Positions 48,325 through 57,211 of a DNA stretch of 64,000 bases are shown here, piece after piece. The stretch covers positions 1,391,001-1,455,000 of the forward strand of contig WPIO01000014.1 in NCBI GenBank assembly GCA_009760855.2. The letters are read 5' to 3'. Source of the DNA: Cristatella mucedo. Its lineage: Eukaryota > Bryozoa > Phylactolaemata > Cristatellidae. The first letter of the stretch is position 1. Each line of letters begins with the position of its first letter. The notes under the pieces were generated by a model that saw only the letters and a list, made by a program, of their open reading frames with translations, was not told the DNA's origin and made no database searches. Position numbers and translations under genes: made by a program.

Positions 48325-48624
48325 GGCAAGAGAGTGCTTGATCGCCTATCGGGCTGAAACTGGCTGAACTTTTGGATGGTAGTGGCCAAATTTGCATAAG
48401 CCAGCCAATCCCAGAGGGTGAATGCCTCTTTATATGTGCCACTTGGCCCGAGGAGGCTTGTGCATGCCAGCGCTGGCACTCGCTACCCCGTTGCTATTCT
48501 TTGCCCTTCCTTACCCACACCTTACAGGACCTGCTTTGCAGCGCCTTGCAGAGCAACAGAGACGACAGCAGATTTAACCCTGTCGGCATGCAGTCGATTT
48601 GACAGTGCTTTTTGTTTCTTGCAG

Positions 48625-50637
48625 CCTTGCAGCTCCTGCGGCAAGCGAATGTGCAACGGCTGCTCAGCCTTACCACAGCGGAACCGCACTCTGCCGGAAG
48701 GCAGCAGCATGACCAGCGACGTGTTCTCATCGGCTTCAGTACCCTGGCCACCTATGACCTTCGGCAGCAGCTGCAGTTCTGTGGGCAGTGGCAACAGTAA
48801 TGGCGGCACTCCGATCGGCGCTGCCACTTCTCGCCTCTCCGCTGACAGCTGCAGTGTTCACATTGGCGAGCCCCTTCGCCTAGCTTGCGACACCTGCGGG
48901 CACTCGGTATGCACCGACTGCACGCAGGCCGCCGACCATCACGGGCACAGCTTCTCTTACATTTACAATGACTCTCAGCGTGGCTCGAGAGTGGCCATGC
49001 AACTGCTGGCCGACGCCAAGGCCGGCGCCAAGATGGCAGAAGACGGCATTAGCGCCGTGATCGCCGTGTGCGAGCGTCTGGAAGTGCGGGCGCAGGCGGT
49101 GGCCGCAGAGGTTCGAGCCGCCGCCAGACGCCAGCTGGCTGCCGTCGAAGAGCGGGAGAGGGAGCTGCTCATGCAGGTGGAGACCGTCCGCCAAGCCAAG
49201 GGGCGCGTCTTGCGCTTGCAGCTGGAAGACCTTCGAGGTCGACTTGTCGGCATGCACGATGCTGCTCGGACGGCCCACGTGGCTCTCGCCAGTACACCCG
49301 GCGTCGGCCTTGCCGACGTCAATTCGCGCGTCGCTGCCGAAGCCGTTAAGGTTCGTCGTCTACGCGACGCTCTGCGGAACGAACCAAAAGAAGACGACGC
49401 CATCGCTTTCGTGCCACCGGAAGCGTCACTTTTGAGCACGATTGCCAAGAGTGGCTCCGTAGTCGGCGGGGCTTGCGCTGCTCGAAGCAATGCCCGCGGC
49501 GCGGGCATTGCCCGGAGAGTCACGAGAGGAAGGCGAGTGGCCGTTATTGTCATGGCTTGCGGACACGGCGGAGAGCCGTTGATGACCGGGGGTGACCACA
49601 TTGAAGTGCTAGTCCATCGGCCAGATGGTGTGGTTTGGCGAGCCGATGTCGTTGACAGGCACGACGGCACGTATGTCTCAAGCTATGTCCCGGAATTGGA
49701 CGGCCATCACGCAGTGTCGGTGCTCTTGCGAGGAGCTCACGTCGACGGCAGTCCGTTCGCGGTATCGGCTTGTGCCGGTCGATCGTACAATGGCCTTGGT
49801 CCCTGTTCCTTGTGTTTCGGTGGCGACGGAGCTGAGGATGGAAAACTTTGCCGCCCTTGGGGTATCTGCTGTGACAAGAGCGGTAACATAGTTGTTGCCG
49901 ATCGTAGCAATAATCGAGTGCAAGTCTTTGGCCCGGACGGTGTCTTTAAATATAAATTTGGTAGTGCCGGGACCCGGAACGGACAATTTGATCGGCCTGC
50001 TGGGGTGGCAGTGAATAGTCACAATCACATAATCGTTGCAGACAAGGACAACCATCGCGTCCAGGTGTTCACCGCAGACGGCATATTTCTCTTAAAGTTT
50101 GGAGAGAAAGGCGTCAGGAACGGGCAGTTCAACTACCCGTGGGACCTTGCGGTAAATAACGACGATTGTATCCTGGTGTCGGACACCCGAAACCACAGAG
50201 TGCAGCTGTTCACACAAGGGGGCCACTTTGTTAGCAAATATGGTTTTGATGGCCAGCTGTGGAAGCACTTCGACTCGCCACGCGGCGTCTGCTTCAACCG
50301 CGAGGGGCAGGCTCTGGTGACTGACTTCAATAATCATCGCTTGCTTATTATTGATCCCGACTTTCAGTCGGCTCACTTTTTGGGTAGCGAAGGTTCTGCC
50401 AACGGCCAGTTCCTTCGACCCCAAGGTGTGACCGTTGACGCCGATGGTAACATCATCGTGGCTGACTCACGGAATCATCGCATACAGATATTTAATGCCA
50501 GTGGTGCATTTGTGACCAAGTTTGGTTCCTACGGAACTGCAGCTAACCAATTGGACCGGCCGTCGGGGATATGTATCTCCCCTGACGGGATGATACTAGT
50601 GGTAGACTTTGGTAATAACAGGATCCAGGCTTTTTAG
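48625..50637 (+). CDS. lin-41: LIN-41/TRIM71 orthologue, coding exon 2 (B-boxes, coiled coil, filamin, NHL)
   Basis: Residues 124-793 of the joined protein. The exon opens with C125-x2-C128-x4-C133-x2-C136, the second half of B-box 1. B-box 2 is complete: C199, H202, C211, C214, C219, C222, H228, H231. A coiled coil spans about 244-375, a filamin/ABP280-like domain about 425-505 (GGDHIEVLV, DGTYVSSYVPELDGHHAVSV), and six NHL repeats about 515-793, with NNRVQVF, DNHRVQVF, RNHRVQLF, NNHRLLII, RNHRIQIF and GNNRIQAF strands. The last repeat closes at the stop (VVDFGNNRI), as in TRIM71/LIN-41. Overall length is close to the 868 aa of human TRIM71. LIN-41 binds stem-loops in target mRNAs via the NHL propeller and represses them; it controls developmental timing and stem-cell fate. 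The frame runs open 207 nt upstream of the acceptor but without ATG, so that part is read as intron. Confidence 0.95.
   Translation, partial: PCSSCGKRMCNGCSALPQRNRTLPEGSSMTSDVFSSASVPWPPMTFGSSCSSVGSGNSNGGTPIGAATSRLSADSCSVHIGEPLRLACDTCGHSVCTDCTQAADHHGHSFSYIYNDSQRGSRVAMQLLADAKAGAKMAEDGISAVIAVCERLEVRAQAVAAEVRAAARRQLAAVEERERELLMQVETVRQAKGRVLRLQLEDLRGRLVGMHDAARTAHVALASTPGVGLADVNSRVAAEAVKVRRLRDALRNEPKEDDAIAFVPPEASLLSTIAKSGSVVGGACAARSNARGAGIARRVTRGRRVAVIVMACGHGGEPLMTGGDHIEVLVHRPDGVVWRADVVDRHDGTYVSSYVPELDGHHAVSVLLRGAHVDGSPFAVSACAGRSYNGLGPCSLCFGGDGAEDGKLCRPWGICCDKSGNIVVADRSNNRVQVFGPDGVFKYKFGSAGTRNGQFDRPAGVAVNSHNHIIVADKDNHRVQVFTADGIFLLKFGEKGVRNGQFNYPWDLAVNNDDCILVSDTRNHRVQLFTQGGHFVSKYGFDGQLWKHFDSPRGVCFNREGQALVTDFNNHRLLIIDPDFQSAHFLGSEGSANGQFLRPQGVTVDADGNIIVADSRNHRIQIFNASGAFVTKFGSYGTAANQLDRPSGICISPDGMILVVDFGNNRIQAF
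49487..49511 (+). other. lin-41: Perfect stem-loop in lin-41 coding sequence
   Basis: GCAATGCCCGC, loop GGC, then the exact complement: 11 bp with a three-base loop. It encodes the linker between coiled coil and filamin domain (about residues 411-419). The LIN-41/TRIM71 NHL domain is known to recognise stem-loops with three-nucleotide loops, but the preferred loop and closing bases differ from GGC, so relevance is speculative. Confidence 0.8.
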
Positions 50638-50686
50638 GCTTGCCAAGTGTTGGCCTTTGCCGGCAGTTGAATTCCAAACCAGTAAT

Positions 50687-50694
50687 CTACCTCA
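50687..50694 (+). promoter_or_regulatory. lin-41: let-7 microRNA 8-mer target site
   Basis: CTACCTCA is the exact complement of let-7 nucleotides 1-8 (UGAGGUAG), 50 nt after the stop codon. AACC at 50677-50680 can pair with let-7 nucleotides 11-14 (GGUU) across a six-base target loop. let-7 repression of lin-41/TRIM71 through the 3' UTR is the established developmental-timing switch from nematodes to vertebrates. Only one site is seen in the inferred UTR. Confidence 0.8.
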
Positions 50695-51672
50695 CTCTCT
50701 CTCCCATCCCATTTGATTTTGGGAGGAGGTGCTCTCGGCTGCAAAATATTTTCAACGACATTTGTACTACACTGCTCAGGTCAGGTATGCCTTCTCAGGT
50801 CAATGAATCATGCATCTATTTTGTCTGGATATTTAAGGTTTTGTTACTTTTTGTAATAATCGTTTCTGCATGGAGTTTTATTGCTCTAAGCATCATTCTC
50901 TAGCATCTAAAGATGGCAGACAAGAATCTGTGTCCCATAGCAAACGATAGTGTTCATATTTTACCTTGCGGTAATTTTGCAGATTTGTTAAGGCAACCGT
51001 TTTGTCTATCGTGCTGTTTCGCACGATACGGTTTCTAAGATATTCGCGACTGTTCTCGGGACGCGTTTGTAGTTAGATTTCGCTTTCAAAAAGAGCATTA
51101 CTGCTTGGTTCTGGGCTTTGAGACAGCCTGCTCCAAGCCACACGTGCAACCGTCAACATGATCGCCTCTCTGATGCAGCAGCCTAGCTGTTGCATCCGGC
51201 AGACATCTGGCTGTCATATTGCGGGTCAAAATGCTCTCAACGAGATGCCTGTCCTCCAGTCCACGTGGCTCCATGCTGCCGTATGTTGGCTCTGGGCGTC
51301 GTCTCTAGGACGCCATGCACTGTCGCACAGCTGCGAACTGAGCACGACGACCTGGCTAGGCTGTAGCGAAGCTGTATATGCGAAACCACTCTCTACTGTC
51401 GATTCGACAACTAATCTGACGGCAGAGGCAGACGTCTCGAAAGCTGCTCGGAGCTACCGACTGTCGTGCTGCCCATAAGCCTGCTGCTCAGCTGACATGT
51501 TCCTGGACATGCGACAGGTGCTGCTGCTCATACACAGCTCCGCGCGGAGTGGAGTGCATGGTGCAGCCACAGTAACTAAGGAACAGACGACCGCTCGAAG
51601 CGCGCGTCTGAAGCGGCCGTCGGTCGAAAATTAGATTCAAATCTGACCTCGTTTTTTGTTTCGAGGCTTAGA

Positions 51673-51678
51673 AATAAA
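51673..51678 (+). terminator. lin-41: Candidate polyadenylation signal AATAAA
   Basis: The first AATAAA downstream of the stop, about 1.04 kb away, followed within 40 nt by a T-rich stretch (GTTTTGCCCGTTG). Plausible 3' end for lin-41, but not proven. Confidence 0.4.
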
Positions 51679-51690
51679 CAGTTTTGCCCG

Positions 51691-52315
51691 TTGTGGAAAA
51701 TTTGCTGCTGCTTTTAAACGGTCTGCCCCAAGGTCTCAGTGACTCGTCAATGGTTTACATCATCTGCTCACCCGTGCGAAATTTTGGAAGGTGCGGGAAC
51801 TTTTTGGTCATGAATGGGGGTGCCGGTTTGCTGACGGGCTGACTTCATGCTTCTGGGCACCGAGGCACCAGCAAGGTTCAAATCAAGCTGACAGTAGGGT
51901 TTTAGCTTTACGGTTACGCCAGACTGGGTCCACTGTGCCAACGGTGCATGCAGGCGGAAAGGAGACATGAAGGTTATCATAGATTCACTCTCTCTTTCTC
52001 TCTCCACGGGGGACCACAAGTTCAGTGAAATACATCTTAGTCTGCGAATGGGGAGATGAGAATTATTTGTTTACTATACTCTTAAGCTATAACCGTGGAC
52101 GGTTCCATCAGTAAGCTATGCACGCGGCACATTCACTTTCGGAACGATGGCCCACGAGGCGGGCTATCGTTACAGGACGCTATTAAACCGTGTTAAGCAT
52201 TGTGGCTAAGCTGTATTATGCATAGGCTTTCTAGTTCTATGTACAACTTTTCAACCTTGGCCAATATTAGCCTATATTAATAGTTGCAAATCAGGATGGC
52301 ATCCTACTAATGGTA
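51691..52315. other. Unassigned sequence
   Basis: A CTCTCTCTTTCTCTCTC stretch at 51987-52004. Nothing else recognised. Confidence 0.3.
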
Positions 52316-52880
52316 GCTATCATAACATTGCTAAAATTAGGGCTTGTTTAGATAAGGATACCACGTCCAAGTTGGTCCATGCATTCGTGACATCTCGTCT
52401 CGACTTCTGCAACTCACTGCTTACTGGCCTACCAGCATGTGCGATCAGGCGATTGCAGCTTGTGCAAAACTCTGCAGCTAGGCTTGTCTGCCGTGAGCGT
52501 CGCAGTTGCCACATTACTCCACTTCTCGCCGACCTGCACTGGTTACCAGTCAAGCAACGGATTGACTTCAAGGTTTTGTCGCTCACTTTTAGGTCTCTTC
52601 ATTCTATGGCTCCAGCCTATCTTTCAGAGATACTACCCCATCAGGCAAAGCATCGTACCACTCGCTTTTCGGAATCCAACAGTCTAGAAATACCTCGTAC
52701 AAACCTTAAATCCTTTGGAGACCGTGCATTTAGCTCGTATGCTCCCACAGCCTGGAACTCCCTCCCGACCTGCATCAGAACATCCCCTGACCTGACCACA
52801 TTTAAAAGAAACTTAAAAAATTATTATATCATCAATAATAACGTGACAATCTTCGGGGGTGGGATAGCTTCCTGATATTT
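52316..52880 (+). mobile_element. LINE family 1, best-preserved C-terminal fragment
   Basis: From CATAACATTGCTAAAATTAG on it matches 745-1245 with few changes. A 167-aa frame is uninterrupted through RLDFCNSLLTGLPACAIRRL, QNSAARLVCRERRSCHITPL, KSFGDRAFSSYAPTAWNSLP and FKRNLKNYYI. The native 3' end is missing: after ACTTAAAAAATTATTAT the sequence becomes unrelated. It is 5'- and 3'-truncated, so inactive, but it is among the youngest copies here. Confidence 0.85.
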
Positions 52881-53439
52881 TGTCTTGCAGTGAGCTAAGC
52901 AGTCGCCCCCTAGGGCTAAAGCAGTGAGCCTCGGTGGCGCTCAGAACGGGTTCCAAATTAAAGCTTTGACAAGACGCTCATGAACTCTTCTGGGTCAACG
53001 TAAAACGATACTTTTCGCGGAAATGAACTTGCCGCACGTATTCTTGCGAGTGGTACAGGCCGCGACCGGTTGGTGTCCACGCCCACGCCACGTGGAGTCG
53101 CGCTGGCGGTCGGGGGACGGGGCGTCACCGACACTGAATCGCTCTGCTTTAGCCGTTGTTAGCGGTGCCGTTATGGTTAGTGCCGATAATGAACCTCAGC
53201 GACCGGTCTACTTTCATGAACGCGCACCTTTACAGCTAATCAATGAGGCGGGTGGGCATTCAAATTAAGAGCAGTGCCCAGTGGTTGACAGCATCCGGCT
53301 GACGGGTCCAGCATGGCGCCCGCCGCGCGGCTTGAACTCGTTATCCGGAGCTCTCGTGACCCGCACTGACAGACCTACTGCGGCCCCCCTCCCCTACGGA
53401 GCCTCCGCAAGGGACGTTCGATTTGTTGTTGATAAGCCA
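52881..53439. other. Unassigned sequence
   Basis: An ATG-initiated 81-aa frame (53023-53268, +) has no recognised motif. Confidence 0.3.
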
Positions 53440-53589
53440 ATGACCCGTGTCATCCGATAAAAAGATACCAAGCTGTTTTTCTGGCGTTTTAGTCAAGGAG
53501 AAAGAATTCCACAGCTTAGCTTCTACGCTCGCGCAGTTGCCAAGGTCGGCAAAGTCCAACTGGGTGAGACTGCATGAGAGCAAGCGCTT
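53440..53589 (-). mobile_element. Possible third LINE type, C-terminal scrap
   Basis: The - strand reads VEAKLWNSFSLTKTPEKQLG, resembling the AxxLWNSLP signature that ends CR1/L2-type polyproteins. It is short and decayed, and adjoins SINE B-related sequence. Confidence 0.3.
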
Positions 53590-53689
53590 CTGCAGCGCCC
53601 TTCTAACCTAACAAAATGTCCGACGTGCCGCGGAGGCGCAGGAGCAGCGACGGCTCTCTGCGATTTCCGGAAATGACCAATAAAAAAAA

Positions 53690-53855
53690 TCCTAGCTGAT
53701 TAAACAGCCTCATTTTAAATAGCGACAGAAAAGCCCTTACGGCTATCACCGCCACTTGCAGTGGCGATAATAAAGAATCACCCACTGCAGGAATTGAACC
53801 CACGACCTCGGTTGCGAGGTCGTGAAAGCAACCGCCTTACCCAGTGCGAGCCACT
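53690..53855 (-). mobile_element. SINE family B, near full length
   Basis: On the - strand: GGCTCGCACTGGGTAAGGCG, GAGGTCGTGGGTTCAATTCC (box B region), CCTGCAGTGGGTGATTC, ATCGCCACTGCAAGTGGCGG hairpin, GTGATAGCCGTAAGGGCTTT, GTCGCTATTTAAAATGAGGC and GTTTAATCAGCTAGG. It shows an expanded GACCTCGCAACCGAGGTC inverted block in the head. Confidence 0.7.
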
Positions 53856-54339
53856 CGATACGTCCCGCGGTTGTCGCCACGTCTCGCTCTCTGCGCGCGC
53901 GCAAAATGCGCTCTGGGCCCCGAGCCTGTTCTAGCCTGTTCTAGCATGCTCTAGCGCCCGTTTCGTATAGCGCCCAGCGTCGAAAGGCCGCAACTGCAGC
54001 TCCGAATGGCGCGCGCCATTCGGAGCGGCGCCGCGGCGCTAGATCGGCGAGATTATGACCGTGGCCCGCATTCACTCGCGGCGGCTCTTGAAATATAACT
54101 ATTAGGAAGGAACTGTTCGTGCCGCCACTATCCACGGTTCGGCGGCGGCATACGAGCCTTAGCGGACCTGTACGGACAGGCGCTTGTGTGGCGTCGCGTT
54201 CGCATTCGCGAGCCGGCGGAAGTTGAACCGGGAGGATTTTTGATGGTCGGCAGTTCGGGCCCTGCTCGCGGTGCGATCGTTGACCTTTGACCGTTTGTCT
54301 GCGCTGGCTGGCCTACTGGCGCTTGCAATCGGGCGCTCG
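53856..54339. other. Unassigned GC-rich sequence
   Basis: It includes the inverted repeat GAATGGCGCGCGCCATTC (about 54003-54020). Overlapping frames are composition-driven. Confidence 0.3.
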
Positions 54340-55190
54340 CCCGTCGGTGCAAAACTCTGCAGCCAGGCTTGTCTGTCGCGAGCGGCGCGGCTGCCACATC
54401 GCCGAACCGCTTCTCGCCGACCTGCATTAGTGGCTAACCGGTCAAGCAACGGATCGGCTTCAAGGTCACTGTCGCTCGCTTTTAGGTCGCTTCATTCTCG
54501 GGCTGCAGCCTGTTTCTCAGATCTACTCCCCCCCACCAGGCCAAGCTCCGTACCACCCGCTTTTCGGAATCCAACAGTTTACCAATACCTCGTACAAAGC
54601 TCAAATCCTTTGGAGACCGCGCATTTAGTTCGTATGCTCCCAAAGCATGGAACTCACTCCCGACTTGCGTCCCAATATCCCCTGACTTGACCACATTTAA
54701 AAAAAACTTAAAAACGCACTTAATTAGGACGGCATTTAGTGGGTCCTGTGATTCGTCCTTCATGTGCTTATGCGTGCAGACACTGTGCATGCTGCCACTA
54801 ACCACATTTGCATGCTGACCCTGTGCATGTCACACCTAACCAAAGCCTGGAACTCCCTCCTAACCTACATCAGAACATCCCCTGACCTGACCACATTTAA
54901 AAGGAACTTAAAAAACACACCCATTTAGGACAGCATTTAGTGGGTCCCTGTGATTCGTCCTTGATGTGCTTATGCGTGCTGACACTGTGCATGCTGCCAC
55001 TAACCACATTTGCATGCTGACCCCCGTGCATGTCACCCCTAACCATATTATTAATGTTGCTTGTTTTTCAAGCATGATTTTACTTACCATTCAATTGCAT
55101 TTCACTTTGCAGTAAATGTAAAGTGCCTAGAAAGAGATTAAGTTCTCTGAGGGCGCTTTATCAAATGCATTATTATTATTATTATTATTA
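54340..55190 (+). mobile_element. LINE family 1 copy with tandemly duplicated 3' end
   Basis: Starts at GTGCAAAACTCTGCAGCCAG and runs through the C-terminal coding blocks (SLAFRSLHSR, CCGCATTTAGTTCGTATGC). The segment from AAAGCATGGAACTCACTCC to CATGTCACACCTAACC (about 54643-54841) is repeated at about 54842-55041 with about 90% agreement by eye. The second unit alone continues into the normal 3' UTR, GTGCCTAGAAAGAGATTAAG stem-loop and ATT tail. Confidence 0.85.
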
Positions 55191-55345
55191 CAACCATGTT
55201 ATTCATGTTGTTTATCAAGCATGATATTACTCACCATTCAATCGCGTTTCCCTTTGCAGCAAATGTAAAGCGCCTAGAAAGAGATTTAGCTCTCTGAGGG
55301 CGTTTTATCAAGTGCATTAATAATAATAATAATATTCTTATTATT
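55191..55345 (+). mobile_element. LINE family 1, tail-only copy
   Basis: Begins ACAACCATGTTATTCATGTT directly after the previous ATT tail and repeats AGCATGATATTACTCACCAT, CTTTGCAGCAAATGTAAAGC, GCCTAGAAAGAGATTTAGCT and TCTGAGGGCGTTTTATC with an ATA tail. Extreme 5' truncation. Confidence 0.8.
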
Positions 55346-55735
55346 ATCTTCGCTGCGTCTGATGCAGCACGTCCGCAACCCTCCGTCGCAGTGGAATAGA
55401 CGTCTCTATGCCACGGATATGGCTTATTCTTTTAAGGCGTCAACGCTCCTGTTCGGTTGCAGCCGTGCTCTCCGCTACCGTCGGCACGCGTGCGTGCGTG
55501 CGTCGGTGCTGCACCTGCAAGTCACTAGCCGCCGTGGTTCAAAGGCTCAGGGTTTCGCTAGTGTCGCTCAGTCGGCGGACGCTGGCACTGTGACGTGGTG
55601 CACTGTGTCGGTGGATTAGGAACTTTGGTGCTGAGGCCGCCGCATCTCAGAGTGTGTAGCGTTTGAAATCGGAAGTGTTGGGGCCTTGTGGAGCAGTACG
55701 CTTAGCAGTCGTCTTGCGCTAGTCTCGCTGCTTGT
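55346..55735. other. Unassigned sequence
   Basis: An 85-aa + frame (55362-55619) starts at a non-AUG codon and has no motif. Confidence 0.3.
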
Positions 55736-55824
55736 GGCTATACCGATCGAGCTTCCGTTGCAGCAAATGTGAAGTGAGTAGAAAGAGATTGAGTTTCTTA
55801 GGGTGCCATATCAAATTCATTATA

Positions 55825-55856
<32 letters not shown>

Positions 55857-55860
55857 GGTG
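55736..55860 (+). mobile_element. LINE family 1, tail-only copy
   Basis: TTGCAGCAAATGTGAAGTGA, GTAGAAAGAGATTGAGTTTC, TTAGGGTGCCATATCAAATT and an (ATT)n tail. Confidence 0.7.
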
Positions 55861-56114
55861 AAGATTGAACATGCAGGAAGGATTTATGTATTCGCATGAT
55901 TCAGTTGCGTACTGGCAGCAACATTGACTACTTGAGCGCTGTTGTAGCTGACTGCAGTGCCGAACTTAGCAATTTAGTAAAATCCTCTGCTGAACTCACA
56001 CATTACATTACGTTACATGTGCAATTTTGGTTCCGATCTTTATAAAATTAAGCAAATTGACGTGCAGCATTGTCCCGACCTTGGAGAATTTCGAATGCAT
56101 GCCCATGTCAACAT

Positions 56115-56242
56115 ATATTTCATTTATATAGCGTTTTAAGAGAACTTCATCTTTATTCCGGCGCTTCGTATCTGCCACGTGGCTCGAGCCTACGATCTCG
56201 GCCAGACCTTGGTCGGGGCAAGAGCGCCTTAACCACAGGGCG
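56115..56242 (-). mobile_element. SINE family A copy
   Basis: On the - strand: GGTTAAGGCGCTCTTGCCCC (head), GATCGTAGGCTCGAGCCAC (box B), GATACGAAGCGCCGGAATAA, GAAGTTCTCTTAAAACGCTA and TATAAATGAAATATA. The stem-loop base pair run is partly lost. Confidence 0.7.
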
Positions 56243-56283
56243 TAACTAATCTTGCGAAGCAGTGGTTGATGGTTGAGTAGCAT

Positions 56284-56500
56284 ATACTGTAGTAGCATTT
56301 GGACAAACAAGTCTTGAGAGAGTTGATACCCTGAAGGCAGAGGTTAAGTGGTTATGCCTGAAACAAAAGCTAGAAATATCTACCGTGAACGTTACGGCTA
56401 GCCAGCAATCTGCTGAGAGTAATGCTGAGACTGTTCCTATACAGAAACTTAAGTGTTCCAATGGAGGCGGCAGGACAACCTTACTACAGCTCATCTAGAA
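56284..56500 (+). mobile_element. Interspersed coding repeat, coiled-coil-like
   Basis: The + frame reads ERVDTLKAEVKWLCLKQKLE, ISTVNVTASQQSAESNAETV and PIQKLKCSNGGGRTTLLQLI before a TAG at about 56496. Heptad-like Leu/Val spacing suggests a coiled coil. A related fragment lies at 12985-13065 on the other strand, so this is a dispersed element and perhaps an ORF1-type protein. Not identified further. Confidence 0.4.
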
Positions 56501-56754
56501 GATGTCAAGGACGACGAGGTGACCAATCTTGCGTAGCTGCAGGCCGTGGTTGAAGCTCCGTGTGGTGAACTCGGGAAGCCCGTATGTAAGGCTCGAGGAG
56601 CCGAAGTTAATGATTCTTTAGGACAGCATAGAAATAGCTACAGATAATGGGCTGCGGGTATCTTGTACCCTTGTAGCCTTGACTACTGTAATACGTAGGG
56701 CAAGTGGTTCTTCATTCGGTGCCGGGCTATAGTCGGCACCGGAAGTGGAGCCTT

Positions 56755-56878
56755 TGAGCCAAATGTAAAGAGCATAGAAAGAGATTGAATTCTCTGAGGG
56801 AGCTTTATCAAGTGTATTATTGTTGCTCTTATTATTATTGTTATTATTATTGTTATTATCGTTATTATTAGTTATTTT
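56755..56878 (+). mobile_element. LINE family 1, tail-only copy
   Basis: GAGCCAAATGTAAAGAGCAT, AGAAAGAGATTGAATTCTCT, GAGGGAGCTTTATCAAGTGT followed by a long ATT/GTT-rich tail to about 56875. Confidence 0.75.
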
Positions 56879-57211
56879 ATGCAAGCTGCTGAGACCATGG
56901 CTGAGGCTGCCCGGATGCTGGAGCTGATTCTACGCGAGCATCCTGCCGACGGTGTCCGCGCTACGAGAGTAAAGCGTCTGTTTGTTGCCAACTCTGGCTG
57001 GACGCCCGATGAGGACCCTTGCTTTTGCGAATATGTGCACTGCATTAGTGCGACTATGTATTACTTGCTGCTTCCTTACGATGATGGAAAGGACTGCTTA
57101 TCGATCACGGGACTGCTACGTTTCCGCGAATGCTCCTCTTCGCGGTTTTGTCTACTCGGGAAGCTCGCTATTCTGAGTAGCGTGCGGTCTACGCGGCTTC
57201 TCCTGCGATGA
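56879..57211 (+). CDS. Unrecognised 110-aa open frame after a LINE tail
   Basis: Begins ATGCAAGCTG directly after the ATT tail; an internal ATG (MAEAARMLELILREHPADGV) is also possible. The first half looks protein-like (VRATRVKRLFVANSGWTPDE) and the end is less so. No family recognised. A transposon ORF fragment or chance frame is as likely as a gene. Confidence 0.15.
   Translation: MQAAETMAEAARMLELILREHPADGVRATRVKRLFVANSGWTPDEDPCFCEYVHCISATMYYLLLPYDDGKDCLSITGLLRFRECSSSRFCLLGKLAILSSVRSTRLLLR

Larger units (their letters stand above)
50638..51690 (+). other. lin-41: lin-41 3' UTR (inferred extent)
   Basis: No recognised coding sequence; it carries the let-7 site and ends, by inference, just after an AATAAA at 51673-51678. 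A frame at 51158-51478 starts with ATG but has no motif. An 8-bp stem-loop (TATCGTGC/GCACGATA with a 6-nt loop) lies at 51007-51028. An earlier polyadenylation site cannot be excluded. Confidence 0.5.

Noticed and set aside
48418-48624. Extension of the NHL exon upstream
   Set aside because: The frame is open but lacks an ATG and is preceded by a strong acceptor at 48623-48624 that joins in phase with the RING exon.
50770-50802. lin-4/miR-125 site (CTCAGG)
   Set aside because: CTCAGGT occurs twice but the seed match needs CTCAGGGA; only partial.
51158-51478. Small ORF in the lin-41 3' UTR
   Set aside because: ATG-initiated but no motif; length is within chance expectation.
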